Of a stretch of 20,127 bases of DNA, positions 6,734-13,328 are shown piece by piece. The stretch comes from JAOUEA01 sp035711865. GTDB lineage: Bacteria > Actinomycetota > UBA4738 > HRBIN12. The notes beneath the pieces were generated by a model, which was not told where the DNA came from, ran no database searches, and saw only the letters and a list, made by a program, of their open reading frames with translations. The position numbers were made by a program, and so were the translations under genes. Numbering within the stretch: position 1 is the first letter of the stretch; each line of letters begins with the position of its first letter. The stretch spans positions 1 through 20,127 of the forward strand of contig DASTBT010000146.1 in assembly GCA_035711865.1 (NCBI GenBank). Direction: 5' to 3'.

Positions 6734-6743
6734 CGTCCGAGGT

Positions 6744-7427
6744 GTGCGAGTGGCGGAGCCCTCACCGATCGAGGTCCACAAGGCGCTGGCCGACGATACC
6801 CGCTATCGCCTGTACCGCACTCTGCGTCTGTCGGGCCGCGCGGTGTCGGTCCGTGAGCTGTCGTCACGGCTCGGCCTGCACGTGAACACCCTGCGACCCC
6901 ACCTGCGCCGGCTCGAGGAAGCGGGTCTCGTGTCCAGCGAGGCAAGGCGAGGCACGTCGGTCGGACGTCCGCAGACGGTCTATTCCGCGGTCGACCGCGA
7001 GGCGAGGGAAGGCCGGGACTACCGGCTCTTCGCGGACATGATCGCCGGTCAGATCACCGGTGCCCGGCAACGCGCACGCTCGGTCGAGACCGCGCGTGAA
7101 TGGGGGGCCTACCTCGTGGGCCGGTCGGCGCCGCCGCCGGGCTCGCGGAGCTCGAGCGGCCCGAACTTGGCCGTGCTGCAGGCGGCGCTCGCCGAGGCGG
7201 GATTCGACCCGCGATTCCGCCGTCGGGGGCGGGGCCGGGTCGACATCACACTTCGAGACTGCCCGTTCCGCGAGCTGCTCGACGACCACCGTGAGCTGGT
7301 GTGTGCGCTGCATCGCGGGCTCCTCGAGGGCATGCTCCAGGGCTCGCGGCCTCCGATGCGTCTGGGAGCGTTCGAGCCGCTCGCCGAACGTTCCGCGGTG
7401 TGCCGGCTCACCGCCGTGCCCGAGTGA
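6744..7427 (+). CDS. SufR-like winged-helix transcriptional regulator
   Basis: This 227-residue protein has an N-terminal winged helix (residues about 8-85: VHKALADDTRYRLYRTL, then SVRELSSRLGLHVNTLRPHLRRLEEAGLV and GRPQTVYSAV), as in ArsR/DeoR-type repressors. The C-terminal half matches the SufR-like pattern ITLRDCPFRELLDDHRELVC, then ALHRGLLEGML, ending in a third cysteine. Cys173, Cys187 and Cys220 are placed like the residues that hold an iron-sulfur cluster in SufR repressors. The gene is divergent from mrp, with a dyad between them. I infer an iron-sulfur-responsive repressor of mrp and itself. The GTG at 6744 lacks a Shine-Dalgarno, in line with a leaderless message; GTG 6750 is the alternative. 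The suf genes themselves are not in this window. Confidence 0.8.
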   Translation: MRVAEPSPIEVHKALADDTRYRLYRTLRLSGRAVSVRELSSRLGLHVNTLRPHLRRLEEAGLVSSEARRGTSVGRPQTVYSAVDREAREGRDYRLFADMIAGQITGARQRARSVETAREWGAYLVGRSAPPPGSRSSSGPNLAVLQAALAEAGFDPRFRRRGRGRVDITLRDCPFRELLDDHRELVCALHRGLLEGMLQGSRPPMRLGAFEPLAERSAVCRLTAVPE

Positions 7428-7446
7428 TCGCGTGGGCTGGCGCCTA

Positions 7447-7479
7447 CGTACGCATCATCACCGACGAACCGCGTACGCA
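7447..7479. repeat. Pair of direct repeats (CGTACGCA) upstream of pilT
   Basis: CGTACGCA occurs at 7447-7454 and 7472-7479, 25 bp apart start to start. Each copy contains the self-complementary CGTACG. They lie in the 149-nt gap between the SufR-like gene and pilT, about 100 nt before the pilT start. They may be regulatory half-sites or chance. Nothing else clear is seen in this gap apart from a GGGGCT/AGCCCC hairpin (7498-7525). Confidence 0.35.
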
Positions 7480-7576
7480 GGACTGAAGTCGGGGGCAGGG
7501 GCTTCCGATGGTGACCTGGAGCCCCGAACGGCGACTGCCGCCGGGCATGACAGGCACGCTCATCGGAGGAACAGGC

Positions 7577-8698
7577 ATGGAGCGAACGGCCACGACGTCG
7601 TCGGACGGCACCCCCATCGTGCCGGAGTTCAACGGCTGGCTCGAACGGCTCGTCGGCGGGGAAGGATCGGACCTGCATGTCAAGGTCGGGTCGGCGCCGA
7701 TGATCCGGCTGCCCAAGGGGCTGTACCGCCTCGATCGCGATCCGTTGACCGGCATCGAATGCCAGGCGATCGCCGAGGGCATCATCCCCTCCGACCGCAT
7801 GGAGCGGTTCGTCGAGAGCGGCGACGTGGACTTCGCCTACTCGATCCCGCACGTCGGCCGCTTCCGTGTGAACGTGTTCCGGCAGCGGGGATCCGTGAGC
7901 ATGGTGCTGAGGAAGCTTCGCTTCGGTGGCCCGGCGTTCGATGAGATCGGCCTCCCCGATGCGGTGCGGACGATCTCGGACGAGCCTCGTGGCCTCGTGC
8001 TGGTCACCGGCCCGACCGGATCGGGCAAGACCACCACCCTGGCCGCGATGATCGATTACATCAACAAGACGAAACCCGTGCACATCGTCACGATCGAGGA
8101 TCCGATCGAGGTGTTGCACAAGGACGACGTCGCCTCGATCAACCAGCGGGAGATCGGCAACGACACCCATGACTTCCTCGGGGCGCTCCGAGCGGCGCTG
8201 CGCCAGGACCCCGACGTGATCCTGATCGGGGAGATGCGCGACACCGAGACCGTTCGCGCGGCGATCCAGGCGGCTGAGACCGGGCACCTCGTGCTGTCGA
8301 CGTTGCACACGGTGGACGCGACAGAGACCGTGAACCGGGTGATCGACTTCTTCCCCCCGTACCAGCAGAAGCAGGTGCGACTGGCCCTCGCCGGCACGCT
8401 GCGAGGCATCATCTGCCAGCGGCTCGTGCCGACGGTCGACGGCGGGCGGACCCCCGGCCTCGAGATCCTGATCAACACGGGCCGCGTCGCCGAGCGCATC
8501 GCAGACCCCGACAAGACCCATGAGATCAAGGATGTGATCCAGGACGGCCGCTTCTACGGCATGGTTACGTTCGATCAGTGTCTGCTCCAGCTCGTGCAGC
8601 AGGGCACGGTCACGGTCGACGACGCCATCCAGGCCGTATCGAACCGTCACGACTTCGAGCTGGCCATGCAGCAGGCCGGCATGCCGCTGCCGGTCTAG
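7577..8698 (+). CDS. pilT: PilT-type retraction ATPase (type IV pilus/twitching)
   Basis: This 373-residue hexameric secretion-type ATPase depolymerises type IV pili in known cases. An N-terminal PAS-like region (residues 16-130, with FNGWLERLVGGEGSDLHVKV) is followed by the RecA-like core: Walker A GPTGSGKTT (145-153), Asp box TIEDPIE (172-178), Walker B LIGEMRD (216-222) and His box LSTLHT (240-245). The PilT signature AIRNLIRE is diverged (GRVAERIAD, 302-310), although the following KTHEIKDVIQDG aligns well. I chose ATG 7577 because GGAGG lies 7 nt upstream; the frame stays open to 7508 but without a ribosome site. No pilin, PilB or PilC gene is in the window. It is convergent with the cupredoxin gene, 22 nt apart. 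Confidence 0.92.
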   Translation: MERTATTSSDGTPIVPEFNGWLERLVGGEGSDLHVKVGSAPMIRLPKGLYRLDRDPLTGIECQAIAEGIIPSDRMERFVESGDVDFAYSIPHVGRFRVNVFRQRGSVSMVLRKLRFGGPAFDEIGLPDAVRTISDEPRGLVLVTGPTGSGKTTTLAAMIDYINKTKPVHIVTIEDPIEVLHKDDVASINQREIGNDTHDFLGALRAALRQDPDVILIGEMRDTETVRAAIQAAETGHLVLSTLHTVDATETVNRVIDFFPPYQQKQVRLALAGTLRGIICQRLVPTVDGGRTPGLEILINTGRVAERIADPDKTHEIKDVIQDGRFYGMVTFDQCLLQLVQQGTVTVDDAIQAVSNRHDFELAMQQAGMPLPV

Positions 8699-8720
8699 CG
8701 CAGCTATCGCCGGTCTCAGT

Positions 8721-9245
8721 TCAGACGGTGGTCGTGCGTCGGCGCCGGACGACGGCCAGGCCCGCACCGACGGCCGCTCCGATGGCCAGGCCGAGCGCGC
8801 CCGCGGCGATCCACGCATCGCCGTCCGACGGAGGCGACGTCGATGCGGCCAGCGGCTGCACCTCGGCCACGGTCTCAGCGTCCGTGTCGCCGACGACGAC
8901 GACGCCAGTCATGCCCGGGTGCAGGGTGCAGGCGAAGGGGTAGATGCCTTCGTCCGCGAACGAGGTCTTGAACCGATCGCCCCGGCCCATGTCCTCGTAG
9001 TTGCCCCACCCGGTGCCGCTCACGTTGTGGGCGACGGGATCCCGGTTCACGAACGTGATCGTCTCGCCGGCATCGGCGTGCAGCGTCGAGGGCGTGAAGC
9101 AGGCTCCTTCGAGCTCCACCCGGTTCCCCTGAGCTTCGTCCGGGGCGCAGTGCCCACCGCCGCCCGCGGTGGCGGCTGTCACGCCCGCCAGGGCGCAGAT
9201 CGTGCCGAGCACCGCGATCGTCGCGATCCTGTGTGCCCGCCTCAT
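8721..9245 (-). CDS. Membrane-anchored cupredoxin (plastocyanin-like blue copper protein)
   Basis: This 174-residue exported protein has a signal peptide at residues 1-27 (RRAHR, then a hydrophobic core ending ATAGG), a plastocyanin/azurin-type domain at about 40-120, and a C-terminal membrane helix (144-166) followed by RRRR. The four type 1 copper ligands are visible: His73 (DPVAHNVS), then Cys106, His109 and Met112 in PFACTLHPGM. Cys33 and Cys49 may form a disulfide. It would sit on the outer face of the membrane and transfer electrons or bind copper. ATG 9245 is preceded by GGAGG at 5 nt; the frame open to 9302 lacks such support. It is downstream of an ECF sigma/anti-sigma pair and has the same promoter-like motif as the sigma gene. 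Confidence 0.9.
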   Translation of the reverse strand: MRRAHRIATIAVLGTICALAGVTAATAGGGGHCAPDEAQGNRVELEGACFTPSTLHADAGETITFVNRDPVAHNVSGTGWGNYEDMGRGDRFKTSFADEGIYPFACTLHPGMTGVVVVGDTDAETVAEVQPLAASTSPPSDGDAWIAAGALGLAIGAAVGAGLAVVRRRRTTTV

Positions 9246-9284
9246 CGTTGCCTCCAGTCCGTCGACCTCTTCGATCTCACCCCT

Positions 9285-9313
9285 GCCTACACCGGCCGTC
9301 ACCGGGGGGTTCC
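9285..9313 (-). promoter_or_regulatory. ECF-type promoter candidate for the cupredoxin gene (GGAACC-N17-GTAGGC)
   Basis: On the minus strand GGAACC (9313-9308) is followed after exactly 17 nt by GTAGGC (9290-9285). GGAAC is the classic -35 core of ECF sigma promoters. The identical -35 with the same spacing and a nearly identical -10 (GTATGA) precedes the ECF sigma gene at 10763-10735. The predicted start lies about 33 nt before the cupredoxin ATG. Confidence 0.5.
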
Positions 9314-9317
9314 CGAA

Positions 9318-10136
9318 CTAGGCCTGATCGACGACGGGATCGATCGACTCGGCGATGGCGATCGCGGCGCGTTTGCCGAGAACGGTCTCGAGCCGGAACG
9401 TGTAGCCGGCGTCCTGCCAGATCAGCACGTTCCCGGTCACGAGCAGGCGCAGCGGTTCGTCACCACTGATGAGTTCCAGCTCGTGCTCACCGGCGGTCCA
9501 GAGCCCTGGGCGTCCCTCGACGATCGCATGGCCGAAACGCCCCGTCTCCGCGGACAAGAGCTTGGAGGCGATCTCCCAGTCACCCTCGAATTGCATCAAC
9601 AGCGCCCCGGCCTCGGTGCCCTGGATCGCCGGGAGTCCGGACGTGGGCTGCCACGCGTTCACGATGCGGCGGGCAACGTCGTCTGGGTCGAAGCCGACCA
9701 ACGCTTCGTCGATCCACGTGTGGTCCGGTGGCCCGAGGGCCGTCGGCAAGGCCGCCGGGAATCCGGCTGCGGCCTCGGCCTCGGCGAGCGTGACCTGGCG
9801 CCCGAGGTCGTCGGAGGTCGCGACGTTCGTGGGCAGCGAGGTCGGGCGGTCGGGAAGCACGCGCACGGCTATGGCGCCGAGCTCGATCACGAGGCGAGCC
9901 GCGAACGCGGCGCCGGCGAGGAGCACCAGGGCCGCCGCGATCGCGAGCAGGGTGCGCCGGCGGCTGGGCATCGAGAGTCGGGGGGCGGCGAGCGAGGGCG
10001 TCGCGCGCATCGCCCTGATCGTTGCGCCAACGTCCTCCACGACATCGGGAGACGTCGGCCAGTCGATATGCTTTCGCGCGGCGACGAGGGCATCTCGCAA
10101 GGCCGACTCGGTCATCGGCCGGGATCGTTCGTTCAT
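9318..10136 (-). CDS. Membrane anti-sigma-like protein with DUF4367-type extracytoplasmic domain
   Basis: This 272-residue protein is encoded directly after an ECF sigma factor, with an ATGA overlap and the ribosome site GGAGGTGG. The cytoplasmic part (residues 1-60, with SALRDALVAARKHIDWPTSP) is followed by one membrane helix (61-84, RRRTLLAIAAALVLLAGAAFAA). The outer part ends in a DUF4367-like module (about 195-272: GRFGHAIVEGRPGLW, HELELISG, LLVTGNVLIWQDAGYTFRLE, AAIAIAESIDP). It lacks the zinc-binding HxxxCxxC of classical ZAS anti-sigma factors and has no cysteine in the cytoplasmic part, so the sigma-binding mode may differ. Position and topology strongly suggest an anti-sigma factor; the signal it senses is unknown. 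Confidence 0.8.
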   Translation of the reverse strand: MNERSRPMTESALRDALVAARKHIDWPTSPDVVEDVGATIRAMRATPSLAAPRLSMPSRRRTLLAIAAALVLLAGAAFAARLVIELGAIAVRVLPDRPTSLPTNVATSDDLGRQVTLAEAEAAAGFPAALPTALGPPDHTWIDEALVGFDPDDVARRIVNAWQPTSGLPAIQGTEAGALLMQFEGDWEIASKLLSAETGRFGHAIVEGRPGLWTAGEHELELISGDEPLRLLVTGNVLIWQDAGYTFRLETVLGKRAAIAIAESIDPVVDQA

Positions 10137-10723
10137 GCCTGTTCCACCTCCACCACGCCGGCGTTCAGCTGCGACCGCAGGCGCGCCAGACCCCTCGAAA
10201 GCCTCGATTTCACCGTGCCCGGGGGCACGCCGAGCGTCTCGGCCGTCTCGGCCTCGGTCATCTCGAGGAGGAACCGGTAGGCGATCACGAGGCGGTCGCG
10301 TTCCGGAAGCCGATCCAGGGCGGCCAGCAACGCTTCGGCGTCGGCACGGTCGAGGACCGTGGATTCGGAGGCGGGCGCCGCGCGCGGCGAGTCGGATGCC
10401 GCCACCCTGGCCGCGAGCCCCTCCCGTCGCCTGGTGGACCGCCCGCGGTTCCGGGCCTCGTTGGTGACGATCCGCAGGATCCATGGCCGGAAGGGCGCGC
10501 CCGGTCGGAACCGAGGCAGCGCGTAGTAGGCCTTCACGAATGCGTCCTGCACGGCCTCCTCTGCATCGCCCCGATCGCGCACGGCCAGCCAGGCGACGCG
10601 GAACGCGATGCCCTGATACCGCGTCACCAGCTCCTCGAACGCCCCCACGTCCCCGTCGCGTGCACGCGACACGAGGATGGCGTCCTCCGATGGCCGGCCC
10701 TGCAAGGGGCGCTGGTCGTTCAC
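10133..10723 (-). CDS. ECF-family RNA polymerase sigma factor (sigma-70 family)
   Basis: This 196-residue protein has both ECF domains. Region 2 is GAFEELVTRYQGIAFRVAWLAV through GDAEEAVQDAFVKAYYALPRF and FRPWILRIVTNEARNRGR. Region 4 is LLAALDRLPERDRLVIAYRFL, followed by TEAETAETLGVPPGTVKSRLSRGLARLRSQL. I prefer the GTG start at 10723 (MNDQRPLQGRP...) because the ATG at 10738 lies inside the likely -10 box GTATGA; the ATG version would be 201 residues. The gene overlaps the downstream anti-sigma gene by 4 nt. An ECF-like promoter just upstream implies autoregulation. It is separated from the SPFH gene by a strong hairpin. The target regulon probably includes the cupredoxin gene. Confidence 0.92.
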   Translation of the reverse strand: MNDQRPLQGRPSEDAILVSRARDGDVGAFEELVTRYQGIAFRVAWLAVRDRGDAEEAVQDAFVKAYYALPRFRPGAPFRPWILRIVTNEARNRGRSTRRREGLAARVAASDSPRAAPASESTVLDRADAEALLAALDRLPERDRLVIAYRFLLEMTEAETAETLGVPPGTVKSRLSRGLARLRSQLNAGVVEVEQA

Positions 10724-10734
10724 CGTTCGACCCG

Positions 10735-10763
10735 TCATACACCACCGACGTGGCGCAGGTTCC
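10735..10763 (-). promoter_or_regulatory. ECF-type autoregulated promoter candidate (GGAACC-N17-GTATGA)
   Basis: On the minus strand GGAACC (10763-10758) is followed by 17 nt and GTATGA (10740-10735), directly ahead of the sigma gene. The motif and spacing match the element before the cupredoxin gene. Transcription would start about 5 nt before the GTG at 10723. Confidence 0.5.
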
Positions 10764-10776
10764 ATCCAGGACGCGG

Positions 10777-10805
10777 CGAGGGCGCCGGCGAAGCCAGCGC
10801 CCTCG
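10777..10805 (-). terminator. Strong hairpin after the nfeD-SPFH operon
   Basis: CGAGGGCGC (10777-10785) and GCGCCCTCG (10797-10805) form a perfect 9-bp GC-rich stem. The 11-nt loop can add a further GGC/GCC pairing around GAA. It begins 15 nt past the SPFH stop codon, between two operons read in the same direction. There is no T-run after it, so it resembles the non-canonical terminators common in GC-rich bacteria. Confidence 0.65.
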
Positions 10806-10820
10806 TGAGCGGCGGGTCGC

Positions 10821-11747
10821 TCAGGCGGTGTCGTCCCTCGAGTCGGGCGACGAGGCGGCTTCGGCGATCGCCGTGAATCCCGCGACCAATCCGGAGAGCT
10901 CCATCGGCACGACCACCTTCGACGCCGGCGACGCGCCCACGGTCCTCAGGGCCTCGAGGTACTGGAGGCGCATCGTCTTCTCGTCGGCGCCCATCGCCTG
11001 CTCGTTGATCGTCCTCAGCGCGAGGGCGAACCCCTCCGCTCGCAGGATCGCGGCCTGCCGTTCGCCCTCGGCCGTGAGGATCGCCGACTGCTTCGAGCCC
11101 TCGGCGTTCAGGATCGCTGCTTCCTTGTTGCCCTCGGCGACCGTGATCGCGGCGGCCTTCGCGCCGTCGGCCTCCGTAACGACGGCACGCCTCGTTCGCT
11201 CGGCCGACATCTGCCGGGTCATCGCCTCCTGCACGGACGCGGGCGGGATGATCTCGCGGATCTCGACGTTCGTGACCTTCACGCCCCACCGCTCGGTGAC
11301 CTCGTCGAGCTTGATGCGCAGCAGGGTGTTGATCTCGTCGCGCTTGGCGAGCATGTCGTCGAGCGGGATGTCGCCGATGACGGCTCGCAGCGTCGTCGAG
11401 GCGATGTTCAGCGCGGCGCCGGCGAAGTTGCCGACCTGCACGACAGACGTCTGGGCGTCCATCACCTTGTAGAACATCACGAAGTCGACCGCGATCGGTG
11501 CGTTGTCCTTCGTGATCGAGTCCTGTCGCGGGATCTCCAGGTAGAACTCCCGCAGGTCGACGCTGATGCCCCGATCGATGAACGGGATCAGCAACACCAG
11601 ACCCGGTCCCTTCTGGCCGAGCAGGCGACCGAGCCGGAACACGACCAGGCGTTGGTACTCGGGGACGATGCGGATCGCCTTCGCAAGGAACAGCACGATC
11701 AGCCCGATCACCACGACCAGGGCGATCAGGGCAGCACTGATCTCCAT
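10821..11747 (-). CDS. SPFH/stomatin-like membrane protein
   Basis: This 308-residue protein has one N-terminal membrane helix (residues 5-24). A band-7/SPFH domain follows (about 25-190: RIVPEYQRLVVFRLGRLLGQ, KGPGLVLLIPFIDRG, SVDLREFYLEIPRQDSITKD, NAPIAVDFVMFYKV). Then comes an alanine/glutamate-rich coiled coil with an 11-residue period around AEG (201-243). The length and order match prokaryotic stomatins, which form membrane microdomain scaffolds and pair with NfeD proteins. ATG 11747 overlaps the nfeD stop by one base (TGATG), with AGGAG 6 nt upstream, so the two genes are translationally coupled. It ends before a strong hairpin. Confidence 0.93.
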   Translation of the reverse strand: MEISAALIALVVVIGLIVLFLAKAIRIVPEYQRLVVFRLGRLLGQKGPGLVLLIPFIDRGISVDLREFYLEIPRQDSITKDNAPIAVDFVMFYKVMDAQTSVVQVGNFAGAALNIASTTLRAVIGDIPLDDMLAKRDEINTLLRIKLDEVTERWGVKVTNVEIREIIPPASVQEAMTRQMSAERTRRAVVTEADGAKAAAITVAEGNKEAAILNAEGSKQSAILTAEGERQAAILRAEGFALALRTINEQAMGADEKTMRLQYLEALRTVGASPASKVVVPMELSGLVAGFTAIAEAASSPDSRDDTA

Positions 11748-13135
11748 CAGCGACTCCTCTCCTCCTCGGCCGACGTGGATCCGGCCGTCTCGAGCTCTGC
11801 AGGTGCGCTCTCGACGATCAGCGTGAGGCCGTCGAGCTGGGTGACCCGAACCGGTGTGCCGGCCGGGATCGTGGAGCCGTCGGACGTCGTGGCGCGCCAT
11901 TCCTCAGAGGAGACGCGGACGATGCCGTCGGGGTTCAGCCCCGTGCCGATCGCGACCCCCTGCTTCCCGACCACCGTTTCTGTCCCTTGTGCGGGCGGCA
12001 GCCGGCGGACGCGCAACACCTTCCGCAGGACGATGGCGAAGAAGACGCCGACGAACACGGCCGTGCCGATCAGCACGCCCGGGGCGACGACGACGCCGCC
12101 GGCCCGGTCGTACAGGAACCATCCACCGAGCAGCAGGCAGATCGTTCCGGCGATGCCCCAGGCGCCGAACCCCGGCGCGTTCAGCTCGATGACCATCAAG
12201 GTCGCCGCGGCGACCAACAGCAACACGCCGATCAGCTGCACGGGCAACACGCCGAACGACACGATCGCGAGGATCAGCAACGCGGTGCCGATCGTGCCGG
12301 AGAAGATGTGCCCCGGCACGAGGAGCTCGAGCACGATCAGCGCCAGCCCCAGCCAGAAGAAGATGAACGCCAGGGTCGGGTCGAGCAGGGTGTGCAGGAA
12401 CCCGACGAACCCTCCCATCGAGCGATCGACGAGGGGCGCGCCGGCGATCTCCAGCTCGGACCGCTCGCCGTCGCCCAGCGTGACGGTGCGCCCGTCGACC
12501 TCGGCGATCAGATCGGCGGTTGTCGGCGCGATCACGTCGATCACGTCGTCGTCGAGCGCCTGTTCCGCGCTGATGCTCACGGCATCGGTCACGAAGGTCT
12601 CGGCCACGTCGGCGTTCCGGTCTCGCTGCTCGGCGATCGACCGCATCGAGGCGGCGGCGTCGTTGACGGCCTTGTCCGATCCGACGGCGCCGTCGATGCC
12701 CACCGGAGTGGCGGCGCCCACGTTGGTGCCCGGGGCCATCGCGGCGATGTTGCACGAGAGCAGGACGAAGGATCCCGCGGAGGCGGCGCGCGCCCCCGAC
12801 GGTGTGACGTAGCACAGCACGGGCACCTCGGCGTTCAGGATCGCCTGCGTGATCTCCCGGGTCGACGAGACGAGGCCACCCGGCGTGTCGATCTCGATCA
12901 GCACGGCCGCGGCGCCCGCCTCGGCGGCTTCGGCGATGCCGTTCCTCAGGTAGTCGGAGATGAACGGGTCGACCACCCCGTCGAGGTGCAGCCGAACGAC
13001 CGATCCCGCGGTCGGCGACTGGGCGCCGGCGGAACCGGCGAGGAGACCGAGGATCACGAGAGCGATCGACGACGTGAGCCGAGCGGCGTGACCCAACCGT
13101 GTCGTCGTCATCTCCGTGTCATGGTTTCGGTACAT
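11747..13135 (-). CDS. NfeD-family membrane-bound serine protease (ClpP class)
   Basis: This protein is 462 residues from ATG 13135, or 454 from ATG 13111. It is a long NfeD: signal peptide (SSIALVILGLLAGSAGAQ), a ClpP-like protease domain, four to five membrane helices, and a C-terminal OB-fold (VVGKQGVAIGTGLNPDGIVR). In the protease part, VLIEIDTPGGLVSSTREI and GARAASAGSFVLL carry the nucleophile serine in ASAG. The Lys in GSDKAVNDAA is about 36 residues later, like the Ser/Lys dyad of archaeal 1510-type stomatin proteases, so it is probably active. AAGGAG lies 14 nt before ATG 13135; no site is well placed for 13111, so the start is unsettled. It forms an operon with SPFH and is divergent from an ECF sigma gene. 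Confidence 0.9.
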   Translation of the reverse strand: MYRNHDTEMTTTRLGHAARLTSSIALVILGLLAGSAGAQSPTAGSVVRLHLDGVVDPFISDYLRNGIAEAAEAGAAAVLIEIDTPGGLVSSTREITQAILNAEVPVLCYVTPSGARAASAGSFVLLSCNIAAMAPGTNVGAATPVGIDGAVGSDKAVNDAAASMRSIAEQRDRNADVAETFVTDAVSISAEQALDDDVIDVIAPTTADLIAEVDGRTVTLGDGERSELEIAGAPLVDRSMGGFVGFLHTLLDPTLAFIFFWLGLALIVLELLVPGHIFSGTIGTALLILAIVSFGVLPVQLIGVLLLVAAATLMVIELNAPGFGAWGIAGTICLLLGGWFLYDRAGGVVVAPGVLIGTAVFVGVFFAIVLRKVLRVRRLPPAQGTETVVGKQGVAIGTGLNPDGIVRVSSEEWRATTSDGSTIPAGTPVRVTQLDGLTLIVESAPAELETAGSTSAEEERSR

Positions 13136-13173
13136 GTTGCGGTTCGGTTCTCCTTCCGCTCCCGATGGAACCG

Positions 13174-13179
13174 AGCCTA
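13174..13179 (-). promoter_or_regulatory. Candidate -10 box (TAGGCT) for the nfeD-SPFH operon
   Basis: TAGGCT on the minus strand lies 38 nt before ATG 13135, in the 193-nt divergent region. It overlaps TATCCT on the plus strand (13178-13183), which could serve the sigma gene with a long leader. No clear -35 is visible for either. Confidence 0.35.
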
Positions 13180-13196
13180 TCCTGTGTACGAACCCG

Positions 13197-13216
13197 AGAC
13201 AGGCCGGCAGACAGGC
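13197..13216. repeat. Direct repeats (AGACAGGC) in the nfeD/ECF sigma divergent region
   Basis: AGACAGGC occurs at 13197-13204 and 13209-13216, separated by CGGC, so the copies start 12 bp apart, close to one helical turn. They lie between the candidate nfeD promoter and a TACGAT box (13241-13246) on the plus strand. A small CCCCG-CCC-CGGGG hairpin is at 13261-13273. They may be a regulator site; this is weak evidence. Confidence 0.35.
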
Positions 13217-13328
13217 AGATACGAACGACCGGGCTCGGGGTACGATCGGACCAGCATGACCCCCGCCCCGGGGTCGTGTCGTGCAAGCCGCGATCGTCCG
13301 AGGCTCCGTATATCGGAAGGAACACCGG

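Noticed and set aside
7428..7576. Possible c-di-GMP (GEMM) riboswitch ahead of pilT, suggested by CCGATGG and a nearby hairpin
   Set aside because: The conserved GGCAAACC and GACGCAAAGCC blocks and the tetraloop receptor are not present.
10137..10745. Long minus-strand frame extending the DUF4367-like protein upstream to 10745
   Set aside because: The upstream part is the shadow of the ECF sigma gene in another frame; the ATGA junction with GGAGGTGG marks the true start.
13137..13246. The GGAACC-N17-GTAKG motif before the second ECF sigma gene
   Set aside because: GGAACC occurs at 13167-13172, but the next GTACGA is only 13 nt away, so the spacing does not match the other two sites.
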